64,000 nt of DNA, taken from positions 1-64,000 of the forward strand of contig NZ_PPXG01000005.1 of assembly GCF_002909485.1 (NCBI RefSeq), read 5' to 3'. Positions 1 through 9,255 of the stretch are shown one piece after another. Numbering within the stretch: the first letter of the stretch is position 1; every line of letters starts with the position of its first letter. The translations under genes and the position numbers were made by a program. Source of the DNA: Stutzerimonas stutzeri (lineage in GTDB: Bacteria > Pseudomonadota > Gammaproteobacteria > Pseudomonadales > Pseudomonadaceae). The notes beneath the pieces are model-generated. The model saw only the letters and a list, made by a program, of their open reading frames with translations, was not told the origin of the DNA and made no database searches.

Positions 1-59
1 CGTACAGCCTCTCGCTTGAACTCTGGGCTGTAGCGTTGATACCTACGTTTGTCGGTCAT
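1..59 (-). CDS. IS3-family transposase OrfA, N-terminal fragment at window edge
   Basis: The minus-strand reading frame starts at ATG 59-57 and encodes a basic N-terminus beginning MTDKRRYQRYSPEFKREAV, typical of the helix-turn-helix OrfA proteins of IS3-family elements, which bind the IS ends before OrfB catalyses transposition. An AGGAAGG ribosome binding site lies just upstream of the start. The gene runs off the left edge after about 19 codons; it is cut by the window, not necessarily broken. Confidence 0.75.
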   Translation of the reverse strand, partial: MTDKRRYQRYSPEFKREAV

Positions 60-123
60 GGGACACCTTCCTCTCTGACGGTATAGTCACATTCGAGGTG
101 TCCGTAAAATCAGGGTCAGTTCA
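1..123 (-). mobile_element. End of an IS3-family insertion sequence (rest outside window)
   Basis: The segment has a terminal inverted-repeat-like end at 97-123 which, read on the minus strand, begins TGAACTGACC as many IS3-family ends do. It is followed by a ribosome binding site and the first codons of a transposase OrfA. Only this end is in the window, so element length, the second repeat and the target duplication cannot be seen. The family assignment rests on the end motif and the OrfA N-terminus. Confidence 0.75.
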
Positions 124-283
124 GATCGACCCCATCCTTGTTGTCGCGAACCTGATCATCGCCGTGTTTTTCTTGCTGAATATTGGTGCCTTGCGGCTGG
201 GTGTTCATCATGTCCTGATCAGCCATCACGGCTGCGGAAAAAAGCCCGCTGACAACGATCGCGCCTGCGTACAAGATTTTCAT
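116..283 (-). pseudogene. Small secreted protein gene, 3' end replaced by IS
   Basis: This 55-residue frame starts at ATG 283-281 behind a GGAGG-like site. It begins with a signal peptide (about residues 1-21, ending AAVMA) followed by a short polar, Gln/Asp-rich tail. The last codons and the TGA stop (118-116) lie inside the IS terminal sequence, so the native C-terminus was probably longer and was lost on insertion. I do not recognise the family. Mature fragments of this kind are often small periplasmic proteins; no function is claimed. It is divergent from dinB. Confidence 0.55.
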
Positions 284-381
284 CTGAACCTCCGACTATC
301 GGGGCGGTAAAGGACTTACCATCTCAATAACCGACCTGTCGCGCTGAAGATTCGTTCATTCCCTCCCGGTGCCCCGTTTTC

Positions 382-1446
382 GTGAGTCAGTCCGCTTTGC
401 GCAAAATCATCCATATCGATTGCGATTGTTTTTACGCTGCGATTGAGATGCGAGACGATCCAAGCCTGGCACGGCGGCCGATTGCGGTCGGCGGCGCTGC
501 AGATCGTCGTGGCGTCATCGCCACCTGTAATTACGAGGCGCGAGCCTATGGTGTGCGCTCGGCCATGGCTTCGGGGCACGCGCTGAAATTATGCCCGGAT
601 CTGCTGATTCTGCGCCCGCGGATGGATGCCTACCGCGAGGCATCGCGTGAGATCCAAAACATCTTCAGAACCTATACCGAACAGATCGAGCCATTGTCGC
701 TGGACGAGGCTTATCTCGATGTGTCTGCCTGCGAGCATTTCTCTGGCAGCGCTACGCGCATTGCCGAGGACGTCCGTCGGCGAGTCTGGCAGCAGCTGCG
801 TATCACCGTGTCGGCCGGCGTGGCGCCAAACAAGTTTCTCGCCAAGATCGCCAGTGAGTGGAACAAGCCGGACGGGCTGTTCGTCATCACGCCGGCGCAG
901 GTGGATGAGTTCGTAAAGGACCTGGAGGTCAATCGGCTGCATGGTGTCGGCCGTGTCACGGCCGAGAAGCTGGCGCGGCTGGGGATTCGCACCTGCAGCG
1001 ATCTGCGCGAGTGGGGTAGGCTGGAGCTGGTCCGCGAGTTCGGTGCGTTTGGCGAGCGGCTTTGGGGGCTTGCGCGAGGTATTGATGAGCGCCCCGTGCA
1101 GGTGGAAAGTCGGCGTCAGTCGGTAAGCGTCGAGCAGACATACGATCGGGATCTGCCTGATCTGGCGGCCTGTCTCGAACGTCTGCCGGAGCTGTTGCAA
1201 CAGCTCACTACCCGTATGGCCCGGCTGGACAGCGGCTATCGGCCCGGAAAACCGTTCGTGAAGCTCAAGTTTCACGATTTTACCCAGACCACTATGGAGC
1301 AGGCTGGAGCCGGTCTCGAATTGGACGATTACGCGGACTTGCTTGCCATTGCCTTCTCTCGCGGCGCCCGCCCGGTTCGGCTGATCGGGGTCGGTGTGCG
1401 GCTGGTCGATCTGCGTGGTGGCTTCGAGCAGTTGAGCCTGTTTTGA
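382..1446 (+). CDS. dinB: DNA polymerase IV (Y family)
   Basis: This is a 354-residue error-prone translesion polymerase that extends mismatched or damaged primer ends. The N-terminal palm carries the metal-binding Asp13 and the motif SLDEAYLD, with Asp108 and Glu109. The steric-gate neighbourhood is CDCFYAA. The protein ends in QLSLF, a sliding-clamp binding motif. Length matches the family (about 350). The start is GTG at 382 with a poor Shine-Dalgarno; the next in-frame ATG would remove the catalytic Asp13. I see no LexA box of the CTGT-N8-ACAG type in the 98 bases upstream, so SOS control is not evident here. Confidence 0.95.
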   Translation: MSQSALRKIIHIDCDCFYAAIEMRDDPSLARRPIAVGGAADRRGVIATCNYEARAYGVRSAMASGHALKLCPDLLILRPRMDAYREASREIQNIFRTYTEQIEPLSLDEAYLDVSACEHFSGSATRIAEDVRRRVWQQLRITVSAGVAPNKFLAKIASEWNKPDGLFVITPAQVDEFVKDLEVNRLHGVGRVTAEKLARLGIRTCSDLREWGRLELVREFGAFGERLWGLARGIDERPVQVESRRQSVSVEQTYDRDLPDLAACLERLPELLQQLTTRMARLDSGYRPGKPFVKLKFHDFTQTTMEQAGAGLELDDYADLLAIAFSRGARPVRLIGVGVRLVDLRGGFEQLSLF

Positions 1447-1479
1447 CGACTGTCGCTGTTTGCTTTCCTCGGAAAGCAT

Positions 1480-1504
1480 GAAGCCGCTCTCGTGGAGCGG
1501 CTTC
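1480..1504 (+). terminator. Hairpin downstream of dinB
   Basis: A perfect 10-bp stem (GAAGCCGCTC / GAGCGGCTTC) with a 5-base loop follows the dinB stop by 33 bases. No T-run follows, so it is at best a weak intrinsic terminator or an mRNA 3'-end stabiliser. Confidence 0.45.
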
Positions 1505-1783
1505 GGGTGTTGCGATAAAAGAGGGGAATCCCTGGCCTGCCTGTACCAGGGTCCCCGAAACTGGTTGATTCAGTCTATGCACTGGATGTGCCAGTTTCGT
1601 GAATAACTGGTGCAGGTGAGCCTAAGGTTATTGGAAATCAGCGCAGCGCCTTGGATATCAGTCTGCGGCTGCTGATTCGAATACCCATTTGGCCAACGCT
1701 GGAGGAGCAGTGGGGGAATAGTCCGGCCACCAAACGCCTTATGGCAGTGCGCATGCCATGTTGCATGCGCAGATATGGAGCGG
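1505..1783. other. Intergenic region between dinB and the META-domain gene
   Basis: I find no convincing gene here. The only structure is a perfect 9-bp hairpin at 1748-1771 (TGCGCATGC, six-base loop, GCATGCGCA) just beyond the stop of the minus-strand META gene, which could mark its transcript end. No T-run follows it on the minus strand. Confidence 0.4.
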
Positions 1784-2185
1784 TTAGTCCTGCTCGGGCC
1801 AGAGGCGTAGCGGTGTGCCTTCGGCTGGCCAGAGGCGCAGCTGATCGATGTTGGAAACGTCCCAGCGCTCGACTCGGTTGAGCAGATCGAGGAAGGCATG
1901 CTCCTGCTCCATGATCTCCTCAGCGCACAGCTTGCGTGTACTGCCCAGGTTGCTGAAGCGGAGCTGCTGTCCGTTCTGCTCGTAGCTGCCGAACCAGTGA
2001 TTGCAACCGGCATTGCCGTAGGCGCGCCCTTCGCTGAGAGTGAGCGATACGGCGGTGCGGCCGATCACCGGCTCGTCGCCGATCCACTCGGCGATATAGG
2101 TGACGTCGCGCTGCAGCTCGAGTTGCTCGGTGGCACAGCCTGTGAGTCCGAGGGCGGCGATGAGTGGCAGGATTCGTGAAGTCAT
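1784..2185 (-). CDS. META-domain (HslJ-like) lipoprotein
   Basis: The product has 133 residues. A signal peptide ends in the lipobox LTGC, predicting a lipid-anchored periplasmic protein. The rest matches the META/HslJ fold: the central part includes NAGCNHWFGSY and then LGSTRKLCAEEIMEQE, the typical heat-shock HslJ pattern with two conserved cysteines. HslJ in E. coli is linked to novobiocin resistance and heat shock; the molecular role is unknown. The start ATG overlaps the stop of the upstream zinc-ribbon gene (ATGA), so the two are probably translationally coupled. Confidence 0.85.
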   Translation of the reverse strand: MTSRILPLIAALGLTGCATEQLELQRDVTYIAEWIGDEPVIGRTAVSLTLSEGRAYGNAGCNHWFGSYEQNGQQLRFSNLGSTRKLCAEEIMEQEHAFLDLLNRVERWDVSNIDQLRLWPAEGTPLRLWPEQD

Positions 2186-2622
2186 GCCTGTTGCTCCTTC
2201 TGGCAGCTGGGGCAGCGGTGTTGGTCGTTCTGGTCGGACCAGCCCAGTTCGGTGATGCGCGCCTGCGCGGCAGGCTTGCGGGCGGCCTCGCCGAGCTTGG
2301 CGTCGACGGCGAACTCGAAGTCCAGCTCTTTTCCACAGCTATCGCAGGCAACCTGCCAGTTGAGGATCTCAAGCTCGTGGAATACAGGCCCGTTGGCAAC
2401 TGCCATCCATTGCCCGGGTGGATTGATCAGGTAGCGGACCTTATCGACGGTCAGTCGCTGTGATAGATCGCGGCTGCCCTTGAGGGTGACGATCAATACG
2501 TCGCCGCTGCGAATGGAGCCGCCATTACCGGTAACCTGATAGCGGCCAGGCACCAGCGCGCGGCATTCGGTGAGGGTGTGGGCGGGGTTGAGCAGGGTAT
2601 AGCGGTAATCGTGTTCGGCCAT
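2182..2622 (-). CDS. Conserved hypothetical protein with C-terminal zinc ribbon
   Basis: This 146-residue protein is cytosolic by appearance, with no signal or membrane segment. Two CxxC pairs (CDSCGKE and CPSCQKEQQ) in the C-terminal half would bind one zinc ion. I do not recognise a named family. The start MAEHDYRY at 2622 is preferred over a longer frame that runs back over low-quality sequence into the neighbouring gene's promoter. It overlaps the lipoprotein gene by four bases and probably heads a two-gene operon. The ribbon suggests nucleic acid or protein binding, but that is only inference. Confidence 0.7.
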   Translation of the reverse strand: MAEHDYRYTLLNPAHTLTECRALVPGRYQVTGNGGSIRSGDVLIVTLKGSRDLSQRLTVDKVRYLINPPGQWMAVANGPVFHELEILNWQVACDSCGKELDFEFAVDAKLGEAARKPAAQARITELGWSDQNDQHRCPSCQKEQQA

Positions 2623-2719
2623 GACTCGTGATCGACGGTGAGTTATGCGCGCAATGCTAGCACGCGTCCTGGCGGCAGGCGTGCCGCCAGGACGAATCAC
2701 CTCCGAGAAGACTGTGTTC

Positions 2720-3526
2720 TTACTGCGCCCTGGCGGCTGCTGGTGTGCCGAATGTCTCCTCGAAGAAGCGCTGCATATCGCGCCAGGAACGCTCATCCGC
2801 GGCTTTCTGATAGGCCACGTCGAGACCGTGCTCTTTATGGGCGTCGGCGCCCGGATTGGTGAAGCCATGCTTGGCACCGGGCAGGCTGACGAACTGGTAG
2901 TCGGCGCCGGCCTTGACCATCTCGACGTTCAGCGCGGCGATGTCGTCGGTGCTGATCATGCTGTCTTCGCTTCCATGCTCGACCAGCACGCGCGCCTTGA
3001 CGCTGCCTGGCGCGGCGCGGGTCTCGGTAGCAAGCGCGCCGTGGAAGCTGACCACACCATCCAGCGGAACGCCTTGGCGGGCCATGTCCAGTACCACCTT
3101 ACCGCCAAAGCAGTAGCCGACGGCGCCGAGTTTGGCGGTATCGGTCCGGGCCTGTTCCTTGAGCAGGTCGAGGCCGGCATTGAAGCGTCCTTTGGCGGCA
3201 TCGGCGTCCTTCAGCGCCGCCTGCATGAAGCTCATGGCGTCCTTCGGATGCTCGGTGTTCTTGCCTTCACCGTACATGTCGATGGCCAGGGCGCTGTAGC
3301 CTAGTTCGGCGAGGTCGCGAGCGCGCTGCTTGGCGTAGTCGTTCAGCCCCCACCATTCGTGAACCACGACGATGCCGGGTCGCTTGCCTTCTATGGCGTC
3401 GTCATAGGCGTAGTAGCCGATCATCTCGGTGCCATCGGCAGCGGTGTAGGGAATTTCCTGCGTCTGAATCTCGGCATTCGCAGTGACGCTGGCAGCCATG
3501 AGCAGGCCGAACAGGCAGTGGCGCAT
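2720..3526 (-). CDS. Periplasmic dienelactone-hydrolase-family protein
   Basis: This 268-residue alpha/beta hydrolase has a signal peptide of about 18 residues (cleavage after TANA). The dienelactone hydrolase triad is visible: nucleophile Cys139 in GYCFGG, Asp188 in HGSEDSM and His220 in GAKHGF. Family members hydrolyse lactones or small esters; classic DLH acts in chlorocatechol breakdown but is cytosolic, so this exported version probably has another substrate. The start at 3526 has an AAGGAG site. The gene stands alone between the zinc-ribbon gene and the bra operon. Confidence 0.85.
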   Translation of the reverse strand: MRHCLFGLLMAASVTANAEIQTQEIPYTAADGTEMIGYYAYDDAIEGKRPGIVVVHEWWGLNDYAKQRARDLAELGYSALAIDMYGEGKNTEHPKDAMSFMQAALKDADAAKGRFNAGLDLLKEQARTDTAKLGAVGYCFGGKVVLDMARQGVPLDGVVSFHGALATETRAAPGSVKARVLVEHGSEDSMISTDDIAALNVEMVKAGADYQFVSLPGAKHGFTNPGADAHKEHGLDVAYQKAADERSWRDMQRFFEETFGTPAAARAQ

Positions 3527-3690
3527 CTTGAGATCTCCTTGATGGTCGTTATGTGGCGAAGGGGGGCGAAGTAGGATAGCGGTTCTTCGACTGTGCGCGC
3601 AGCGCCTGGGTTCGGCCGTGCGATGGATACGCATAAAACGAACAAGCCCCGCCGGATGGCAGGGCTTGTTTGTAGCGCGTGGCAGAGGTG

Positions 3691-4392
3691 TCATCCGCCC
3701 AGGTAGGCGTCACGTACCTTTGGATCGGTCAGCAGGTCGTGACCGCTGCCCTGCATGACGATGTGACCGTTTTCCAGCACGTAACCGCGGTCGGCCAACT
3801 TGAGGGCCTGGTTGGCGTTCTGCTCGACCAGGAACACCGTCACGCCATCCTCGCGCAGCTGTTCGATGATCTCGAAGATCTGCTGGATGATGATTGGCGC
3901 CAGGCCAAGCGATGGCTCGTCGAGCAGCAACAGCTTGGGCTTGCTCATCAGTGCGCGCGCAATGGCGAGCATCTGCTGTTCACCGCCGGACATGGTGCCG
4001 CCGCGCTGCTGATAGCGTTCCTTGAGTCGCGGGAACAGGCCGAGCACCTTGTCCAGCTGCTCCTGGAAGTCCGTCTTGCCGGTGAAAAAGCCGCCCATGG
4101 AGAGGTTCTCTTCAACCGTCAGACGAGCGAAGATCCGCCGTCCCTCGGGCACCACGGCGATGGCCTTGCGCATGATGTCGCAGGTCTGCTGGCCAACCAG
4201 CTCCTCGCCCTGGAAGCGGATGCTGCCACTGGCCGCCTGCGGCGAGCCGCAGAGGGTCATCAGCAGGGTCGACTTGCCGGCGCCGTTGGCGCCGATCAGG
4301 GTGACGATCTCGCCTTGTTCCACTTGCACGTTGATGCCGTGCAGCGCCTGGATCTTGCCGTAGAAGGTTGAGACGTTTTCGAAAGTCAGCAT
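3691..4392 (-). CDS. braG: Branched-chain amino acid ABC transporter ATPase BraG/LivF
   Basis: One of the two ATPases of the high-affinity Leu/Ile/Val importer. The 233-residue protein shows Walker A GANGAGKS (about 34-41), the signature MSGGEQQ and Walker B LLLLDEPSLGLAP. I chose ATG 4392, spaced 7 bases from GGAGG and matching the usual 233-residue length; a GTG two codons upstream overlaps the braF stop and is the alternative. It is the last gene of the operon. Confidence 0.95.
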   Translation of the reverse strand: MLTFENVSTFYGKIQALHGINVQVEQGEIVTLIGANGAGKSTLLMTLCGSPQAASGSIRFQGEELVGQQTCDIMRKAIAVVPEGRRIFARLTVEENLSMGGFFTGKTDFQEQLDKVLGLFPRLKERYQQRGGTMSGGEQQMLAIARALMSKPKLLLLDEPSLGLAPIIIQQIFEIIEQLREDGVTVFLVEQNANQALKLADRGYVLENGHIVMQGSGHDLLTDPKVRDAYLGG

Positions 4393-4394
4393 GC

Positions 4395-5162
4395 TCACGC
4401 CTCCCCCAGATAAGCTTTGATCACGTCCGGATTGTTGCGCACGTCTTCAGGCGAACCATCGGCCAGCGGAGTGCCCTGGTTGATCACGTAGATGTAGTCG
4501 GAAATGCTCATGACCAGCTTCATGTCATGCTCGATCAGCAACACGGTAACGCCGTGCTCGTCACGCAGCATGGCGATCAGTGCCTTGAGGTCCTCGGTTT
4601 CCTTAGGGTTGAGGCCGGCTGCCGGTTCGTCGAGCATGAGGATGCGTGGGCGAGTCATCATGCATCGAGCGATCTCAAGCCGGCGCTGCTGACCGTAGGC
4701 GAGGGTGCCGGCCGGGCGATTGGCAACGTCGGTCAGGTTGACCTGCTCCAGCCAGTGTGCGGCGAAGTCCATCGCTGCGCGTTCACTCTTGCGAAACGCA
4801 GGCGTCTTCAGCAAGCCGGCAAGGAAGTTGGTGTTCAGATGACGGTGCTGAGCGACCAGCAGGTTTTCCACCGCCGTCATGTCCTTGAACAAACGGACGT
4901 TCTGGAAGGTACGCACCACGCCCTGGCGGGCGATCTTGTGGCCGGGCAAGCCTTGAATCGGCGTACCGTCGAGGAGGATTTCCCCAGCAGTCGGCTGATA
5001 AAAGCCGGTCAGGCAGTTGAATACCGTGGTTTTACCAGCGCCGTTGGGGCCGATCATCGAGACCACTTGCTTGTCGTGTACCGTAAGCCCTACGTCGTTG
5101 ACTGCCAGCAGGCCGCCGAAGCGCATCATCAGGCCGCGTACTTCTAGAATCGGGCGGCTCAT
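4395..5162 (-). CDS. braF: Branched-chain amino acid ABC transporter ATPase BraF/LivG
   Basis: This 255-residue ATPase pairs with BraG on the cytoplasmic face of the importer. Walker A is GPNGAGKTT, the signature is [13 protein letters not shown] and Walker B is [13 protein letters not shown]. The start at 5162 overlaps the braE stop as ATGA and gives the standard LivG length; the longer upstream frame would run inside braE. Confidence 0.95.
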   Translation of the reverse strand: MSRPILEVRGLMMRFGGLLAVNDVGLTVHDKQVVSMIGPNGAGKTTVFNCLTGFYQPTAGEILLDGTPIQGLPGHKIARQGVVRTFQNVRLFKDMTAVENLLVAQHRHLNTNFLAGLLKTPAFRKSERAAMDFAAHWLEQVNLTDVANRPAGTLAYGQQRRLEIARCMMTRPRILMLDEPAAGLNPKETEDLKALIAMLRDEHGVTVLLIEHDMKLVMSISDYIYVINQGTPLADGSPEDVRNNPDVIKAYLGEA

Positions 5163-6415
5163 TGCTTCAACTCCAAGTGCGGGCGCTGCATCGGCAGCAG
5201 GCCTTGTGGACGCCAAATCATCATCAGCACCATCAGGGCGCCGAACATCAACATGCGGTATTCGCTGAACTCGCGCATCAGCTCGGGTAGCAGGATCATC
5301 ACAATCGCCGCGAGGATCACCCCGAGCTGTGAGCCCATGCCGCCCAGCACCACGATGGCGAGAATGATCGCCGACTCGATGAAGGTAAACGACTCCGGTG
5401 AAACCAGGCCCTGGCGCGCGGCGAAGAAGCTGCCGGCGAAACCGGCGAAGGTTGCGCCAAGGGTGAAGGCCGAGAGCTTGATGACGGTGGGGTTCATGCC
5501 CAGCGCGCGGCAGGCGATCTCGTCCTCGCGCAGGGCTTCCCAGGCGCGGCCGATCGGCATGCGCAGCAGGCGGTTGATCACGAATAGAGTCAGCAGCACC
5601 AGAAGCAGGGCGATCAGGTAGAGGAAGATCACCTTGTTCACGGAGTTGTACGCTACTCCGAAGTACTCGTGGAACGTCTGCATGCCTTCGGCGGCACGGC
5701 GGTCGAAGGACAGGCCGAACAGGGTTGGCTTGTCGATGCCGCTGATACCGTTGGGGCCGCCTGTGACGCTGGTCATGTTGCGCAGCAGGATGCGAATGAT
5801 CTCGCCAAAGCCGAGAGTCACGATGGCCAGGTAGTCACCGCGCAGACGCAACACCGGGAAACCCAGCAGGAAGCCGAACAACGCAGCCATCGCACCGGCG
5901 ATGGGCAAGGCGGTCCAGAACCCTACACCGTAGTAATGCGAGAGCAGCGCATAAGTGTAAGCGCCCACGGCGTAGAAACCGACATAACCCAGGTCCAACA
6001 GGCCTGCCAGCCCCACCACGATGTTCAGGCCGAGGCCGAGCATCACGTAGATCAGGATCAGCGTAGCGATATCCACCGCGCCGCGTGATCCGTAGAACGG
6101 CCACACCAGCGCGACCAGCACCAGAGCCAGGATGATCCAGCGTTGCGTCGAGGGCAGGGTGAGGAAGTTGCCGGCACCGGCAGGTACGCTTGGCAGGTTC
6201 GGGCTCGCGGCCCAGCCAGCGGCCAGATGCGTGCGGAACAGCTGCCAGACGAACATGGCCACGGCGCAGGCGGCGATGATCCAGAAAGTACTGAGGTCGG
6301 CGCCATGTACTTCGACGCGGATGCCGACGGTGGTGAGCTTCAAGCCGAATACTGGAACCGCCACGGCGAAGACCAGTAGGGCGCTGAAGAAAGCTAAACG
6401 GAGATTGCCGCTCAT
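5159..6415 (-). CDS. braE: Branched-chain amino acid ABC transporter permease BraE/LivM
   Basis: This 418-residue inner-membrane permease has many hydrophobic helices and the LivM core, including [20 protein letters not shown]. The first 95 or so residues form an extra N-terminal hydrophobic region found in proteobacterial LivM proteins. With BraD it forms the membrane channel. The start overlaps braD by four bases (ATGA). Confidence 0.94.
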   Translation of the reverse strand: MSGNLRLAFFSALLVFAVAVPVFGLKLTTVGIRVEVHGADLSTFWIIAACAVAMFVWQLFRTHLAAGWAASPNLPSVPAGAGNFLTLPSTQRWIILALVLVALVWPFYGSRGAVDIATLILIYVMLGLGLNIVVGLAGLLDLGYVGFYAVGAYTYALLSHYYGVGFWTALPIAGAMAALFGFLLGFPVLRLRGDYLAIVTLGFGEIIRILLRNMTSVTGGPNGISGIDKPTLFGLSFDRRAAEGMQTFHEYFGVAYNSVNKVIFLYLIALLLVLLTLFVINRLLRMPIGRAWEALREDEIACRALGMNPTVIKLSAFTLGATFAGFAGSFFAARQGLVSPESFTFIESAIILAIVVLGGMGSQLGVILAAIVMILLPELMREFSEYRMLMFGALMVLMMIWRPQGLLPMQRPHLELKQ

Positions 6416-7335
6416 ACCTTTTCCACCTCTGGTCGGCCGAGGATGCCGGTGGGGCGGAACAGCAGCACTAGAATCAGCAGGCTGAACGCCACGACGTCCT
6501 TGTACTGATCGCCGAAGATATCAGCGCCGAAGGCTTCGGCCACACCGAGTACCAGACCGCCGAGCATAGCGCCCGGGATGCTGCCGATACCGCCGAGCAC
6601 CGCCGCGGTGAATGCCTTGATCCCGGCGAGGAAGCCGATGTGCGGGTTGATTACGCCGTACTGCATGCTGATCAGCACGGCCGCGATGGCCGCCAGCGCT
6701 GCGCCGATGACGAAGGTCAGGGCGATGATGCTGTTGGTGTTGATGCCCAGCAGGTTGGCCATCTTCAAGTCTTCGGCGCAGGCGCGGCAGGCGCGACCGA
6801 GGCGTGACCGGGAGATGAACATCGTCAGGCCGTACATCGCGACGAAGGTGACCACGAAGATCAGGATCTGCATGTACGAGATCACCACGCCATTCATGGC
6901 GCTTTCGCCGATGACCAGATTGCCCGGCATCAGGTTGGGGATGGCCTTGTCCTTGGAGTCCTGCGCCAGCAGTACGACGTTCTGCAGAAAGATCGACATG
7001 CCGATTGCCGAGATCAGCGGTATCAACCGATTGCTGCCGCGAAGCGGGCGGTAGGCGACCCGTTCGATGCTGTAGCCGTAGGCGCTGGTGACGATCATGG
7101 CTGCGGCGAACGCGCCGATCATCAAGATCGGTAGTGCGTCCAGGCCCATCATGGACAGGCCGACAATCGCGATGAAGGTTACATACGAGCCGATCATGTA
7201 CACCTCGCCATGGGCGAAGTTGATCATCCCGATGATGCCGTAAACCATCGTGTAACCGATGGCGATCAGCGCGTAGGTGCTGCCAACGGTCAGCCCGTTG
7301 ATCAGCTGTTGTAAGTAGTGGTAAAGGTCAGGCAT
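6412..7335 (-). CDS. braD: Branched-chain amino acid ABC transporter permease BraD/LivH
   Basis: This 307-residue permease has the LivH hallmarks [18 protein letters not shown] near the N-terminus and [16 protein letters not shown] near the C-terminus. It is the second channel subunit of the importer. [10 protein letters not shown] at 7335 is the usual LivH start; an upstream extension in frame looks non-coding. It heads the tightly overlapping braDEFG part of the operon, 253 bases after braC. Confidence 0.95.
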   Translation of the reverse strand: MPDLYHYLQQLINGLTVGSTYALIAIGYTMVYGIIGMINFAHGEVYMIGSYVTFIAIVGLSMMGLDALPILMIGAFAAAMIVTSAYGYSIERVAYRPLRGSNRLIPLISAIGMSIFLQNVVLLAQDSKDKAIPNLMPGNLVIGESAMNGVVISYMQILIFVVTFVAMYGLTMFISRSRLGRACRACAEDLKMANLLGINTNSIIALTFVIGAALAAIAAVLISMQYGVINPHIGFLAGIKAFTAAVLGGIGSIPGAMLGGLVLGVAEAFGADIFGDQYKDVVAFSLLILVLLFRPTGILGRPEVEKV

Positions 7336-7538
7336 CACTGCGCTCCCGAAGTCCCCGTGCTTGCTTGCGGTCTGGTGCGCTGCCCACGTCGAACACACCG
7401 CACGCTTGGCGCGGCGCCACTGCGGTACGACGCCTTGCGGATCACGCAGGGCTCCGGTTCGAGGCGGGTCTGCTGTTCAGGCCGCTCGTCAGATTACAGG
7501 TATGGCAAGGCGGCCCGATGCTTGTGGCAGGGCCGCCT

Positions 7539-7572
7539 GCTAAAACAAAGCCCACAAGCGAGTGTGGGCTTT
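7539..7572 (-). terminator. Intrinsic terminator after braC
   Basis: A perfect 10-bp stem (AAAGCCCACA / TGTGGGCTTT) with a 6-base loop lies 16 bases past the braC stop. On the minus strand it is followed by TTTGTTTTA. It should partly end the transcript, giving more binding protein than membrane components, as in other liv/bra operons. Confidence 0.75.
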
Positions 7573-7588
7573 GCGAGGCTGATGGAAA

Positions 7589-8707
7589 TTACTTGGCTTC
7601 GGTCTTGGTGCCGTCCTGGTGCCATTCGTAGACGACGAAATTGAAGTCTTTCAGATCGCCTTTTTCGTCGAATGCAAGCATGCCGGTCGGGGTGTCGAAG
7701 GTATTGCTGCGCAGCGCCTCGGCTACCTTGTCGGTGTCGGTGCTGCCGGCTTTTTCGATGCCTTCGGCGATGACCTGTACCGCGGCGTAGGCCGGGAATA
7801 CGAACGGGCCGGTCGGGTCCTGCTTCTTGGCTTTGAAGCCGTCCACAAGCTCCTTGTTGCGCGGATCCTGATCGAACGACTTCGGCAGTGTCACGAGCAT
7901 GCCTTCGGAAGCTGGACCGGCGATGGCGGAGATTTCCGAGTTGCCGACGCCTTCCGGACCCATGAAGCGTACGTTCAAGCCTTTTTCTTTGGACTGACGC
8001 AGCAGCAGACCCAGTTCCGGGTGATAGCCGCCGTAATAGATGAAGTCGACGCCTTCACGCTTGAGCTTGGCGATCAGCGAGGAAAAGTCCTTGTCGCCGG
8101 CATTGATGCCTTCGAACAGGCCGACCTTGACGTTCTTGCCTTCCAGGGTCTGCTTGACCGCAGTGGCAATGCCTTCCCCGTACTGCTGCTTGTCGTGGAT
8201 GACTGCGACGTTCTTCGGTTTGACGTGGTCGGCGATGAAGTTGCCGGCGGTAGGGCCCTGCAGACTGTCCAGACCGATGGTGCGGAAGATCAGCTCATAG
8301 CCGCGGGAGGTGATGTCCGGACTGGTGGAAGCCGCGGTAATCATCAGGATGCCTTCGTCCTCGTAGATGTCGGACGCCGGCTGAGTGGAGCTGGAGCAGA
8401 GGTGGCCGACTACGAACTTGACGTTGTCGTTGACGATCTTGTTGGCCACCGCCACGGCCTGTTTCGGATCGCAGGCGTCGTCATAGCGAACACCCTTCAG
8501 TTGAGCGCCGTTCACCCCGCCGGCCTTGTTGATCTGCTCGATGGCCATTTCGGCCCCGATGAACTGCATGTCCCCGTACTGCGCCACCGGCCCTGTTACC
8601 GGCCCTGCCAATCCAATGCGGATGGTCTCGGCGGCCAGGGTGTAGCTGGCTGCGCCGGTCAGTGCCATTGCCAGGAAAATTTTCGAAAGACGCTGCTTGG
8701 TCTTCAT
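7589..8707 (-). CDS. braC: Branched-chain amino acid periplasmic binding protein
   Basis: This 372-residue type I periplasmic binding protein captures Leu, Ile, Val and often Ala or Thr. The signal peptide spans about residues 1-25 (cleavage after TLA). The mature chain starts AETIRIGLAGPVTGPVAQYGD, and the pair DDACDPKQAV ... GHLCSSST has the two cysteines that form the conserved disulfide of LivJ/BraC proteins. A GTGGAG site precedes the ATG. It is first in the bra operon and is separated from braD by a terminator. Confidence 0.95.
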   Translation of the reverse strand: MKTKQRLSKIFLAMALTGAASYTLAAETIRIGLAGPVTGPVAQYGDMQFIGAEMAIEQINKAGGVNGAQLKGVRYDDACDPKQAVAVANKIVNDNVKFVVGHLCSSSTQPASDIYEDEGILMITAASTSPDITSRGYELIFRTIGLDSLQGPTAGNFIADHVKPKNVAVIHDKQQYGEGIATAVKQTLEGKNVKVGLFEGINAGDKDFSSLIAKLKREGVDFIYYGGYHPELGLLLRQSKEKGLNVRFMGPEGVGNSEISAIAGPASEGMLVTLPKSFDQDPRNKELVDGFKAKKQDPTGPFVFPAYAAVQVIAEGIEKAGSTDTDKVAEALRSNTFDTPTGMLAFDEKGDLKDFNFVVYEWHQDGTKTEAK

Positions 8708-8905
8708 AAGTGCTCCACTTGCTCGTTATTGTTTGAATCATGCGGACCGGAGTGCCGTTAAGAGGCGAACATCCCGAAACGCTCCGGCAACTGTACCGGC
8801 ACAGTGTAGAAGTGTCTCCTGCGTTTGCACAGCCGGCAGATTCAACCGTTTGATGGGAATCGGGGCGCGGGTATCATTGCGCCCTTTTCGTTTCTGGTGA
8901 GTCCC

Positions 8906-9223
8906 ATGGCTGACGACGCAAGCACTCTTTATGCCAAGCTGCTGGGCGAAACTGCAGCGATTACCTGGGAAGAATTGCAGCCGTTCTTTGCTCGCGGTGC
9001 GCTGCTGCAGGTATCTGGCGATGCCGATCTGGTGGAGGTCGCGCTAGCCGTCGCCGAGGATGATCGGAGCAGGGTCGCGATCTGGATGGATGGGGGGCAG
9101 TTGTCAAAGATGAGTGCCGAGCAGGCACAGGATTGGTTGGAGCGCGATCCGGACCTATGGGCCGTAGTAGTCGCCCCCTGGGTTTTGGTGCAGGAGCGCG
9201 GTCGGCAAGCTGTCGTGCACTGA
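8906..9223 (+). CDS. DUF2288 family protein
   Basis: This 105-residue acidic cytosolic protein matches the DUF2288 pattern: an N-terminal LYAKLLGETAAITWEELQPFF followed by a VAEDD core and a WLERDPDLWAVVVAPWVLVQ end. No function is established for the family. The start at 8906 (MADDAST) is preferred over an upstream in-frame start within the promoter region. It is divergent from braC and convergent with the permease gene at 9256. Confidence 0.85.
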   Translation: MADDASTLYAKLLGETAAITWEELQPFFARGALLQVSGDADLVEVALAVAEDDRSRVAIWMDGGQLSKMSAEQAQDWLERDPDLWAVVVAPWVLVQERGRQAVVH

Positions 9224-9255
9224 AAAGGAGCGCGACGTCCAAGGATTGCCTGGGA

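Noticed and set aside
284-381. LexA box upstream of dinB
   Set aside because: No CTGT-N8-ACAG or close variant found by eye.
1651-1881. 76-codon plus-strand frame near the META gene
   Set aside because: Arg/Ala-rich shadow overlapping the real minus-strand gene, with no ribosome binding site.
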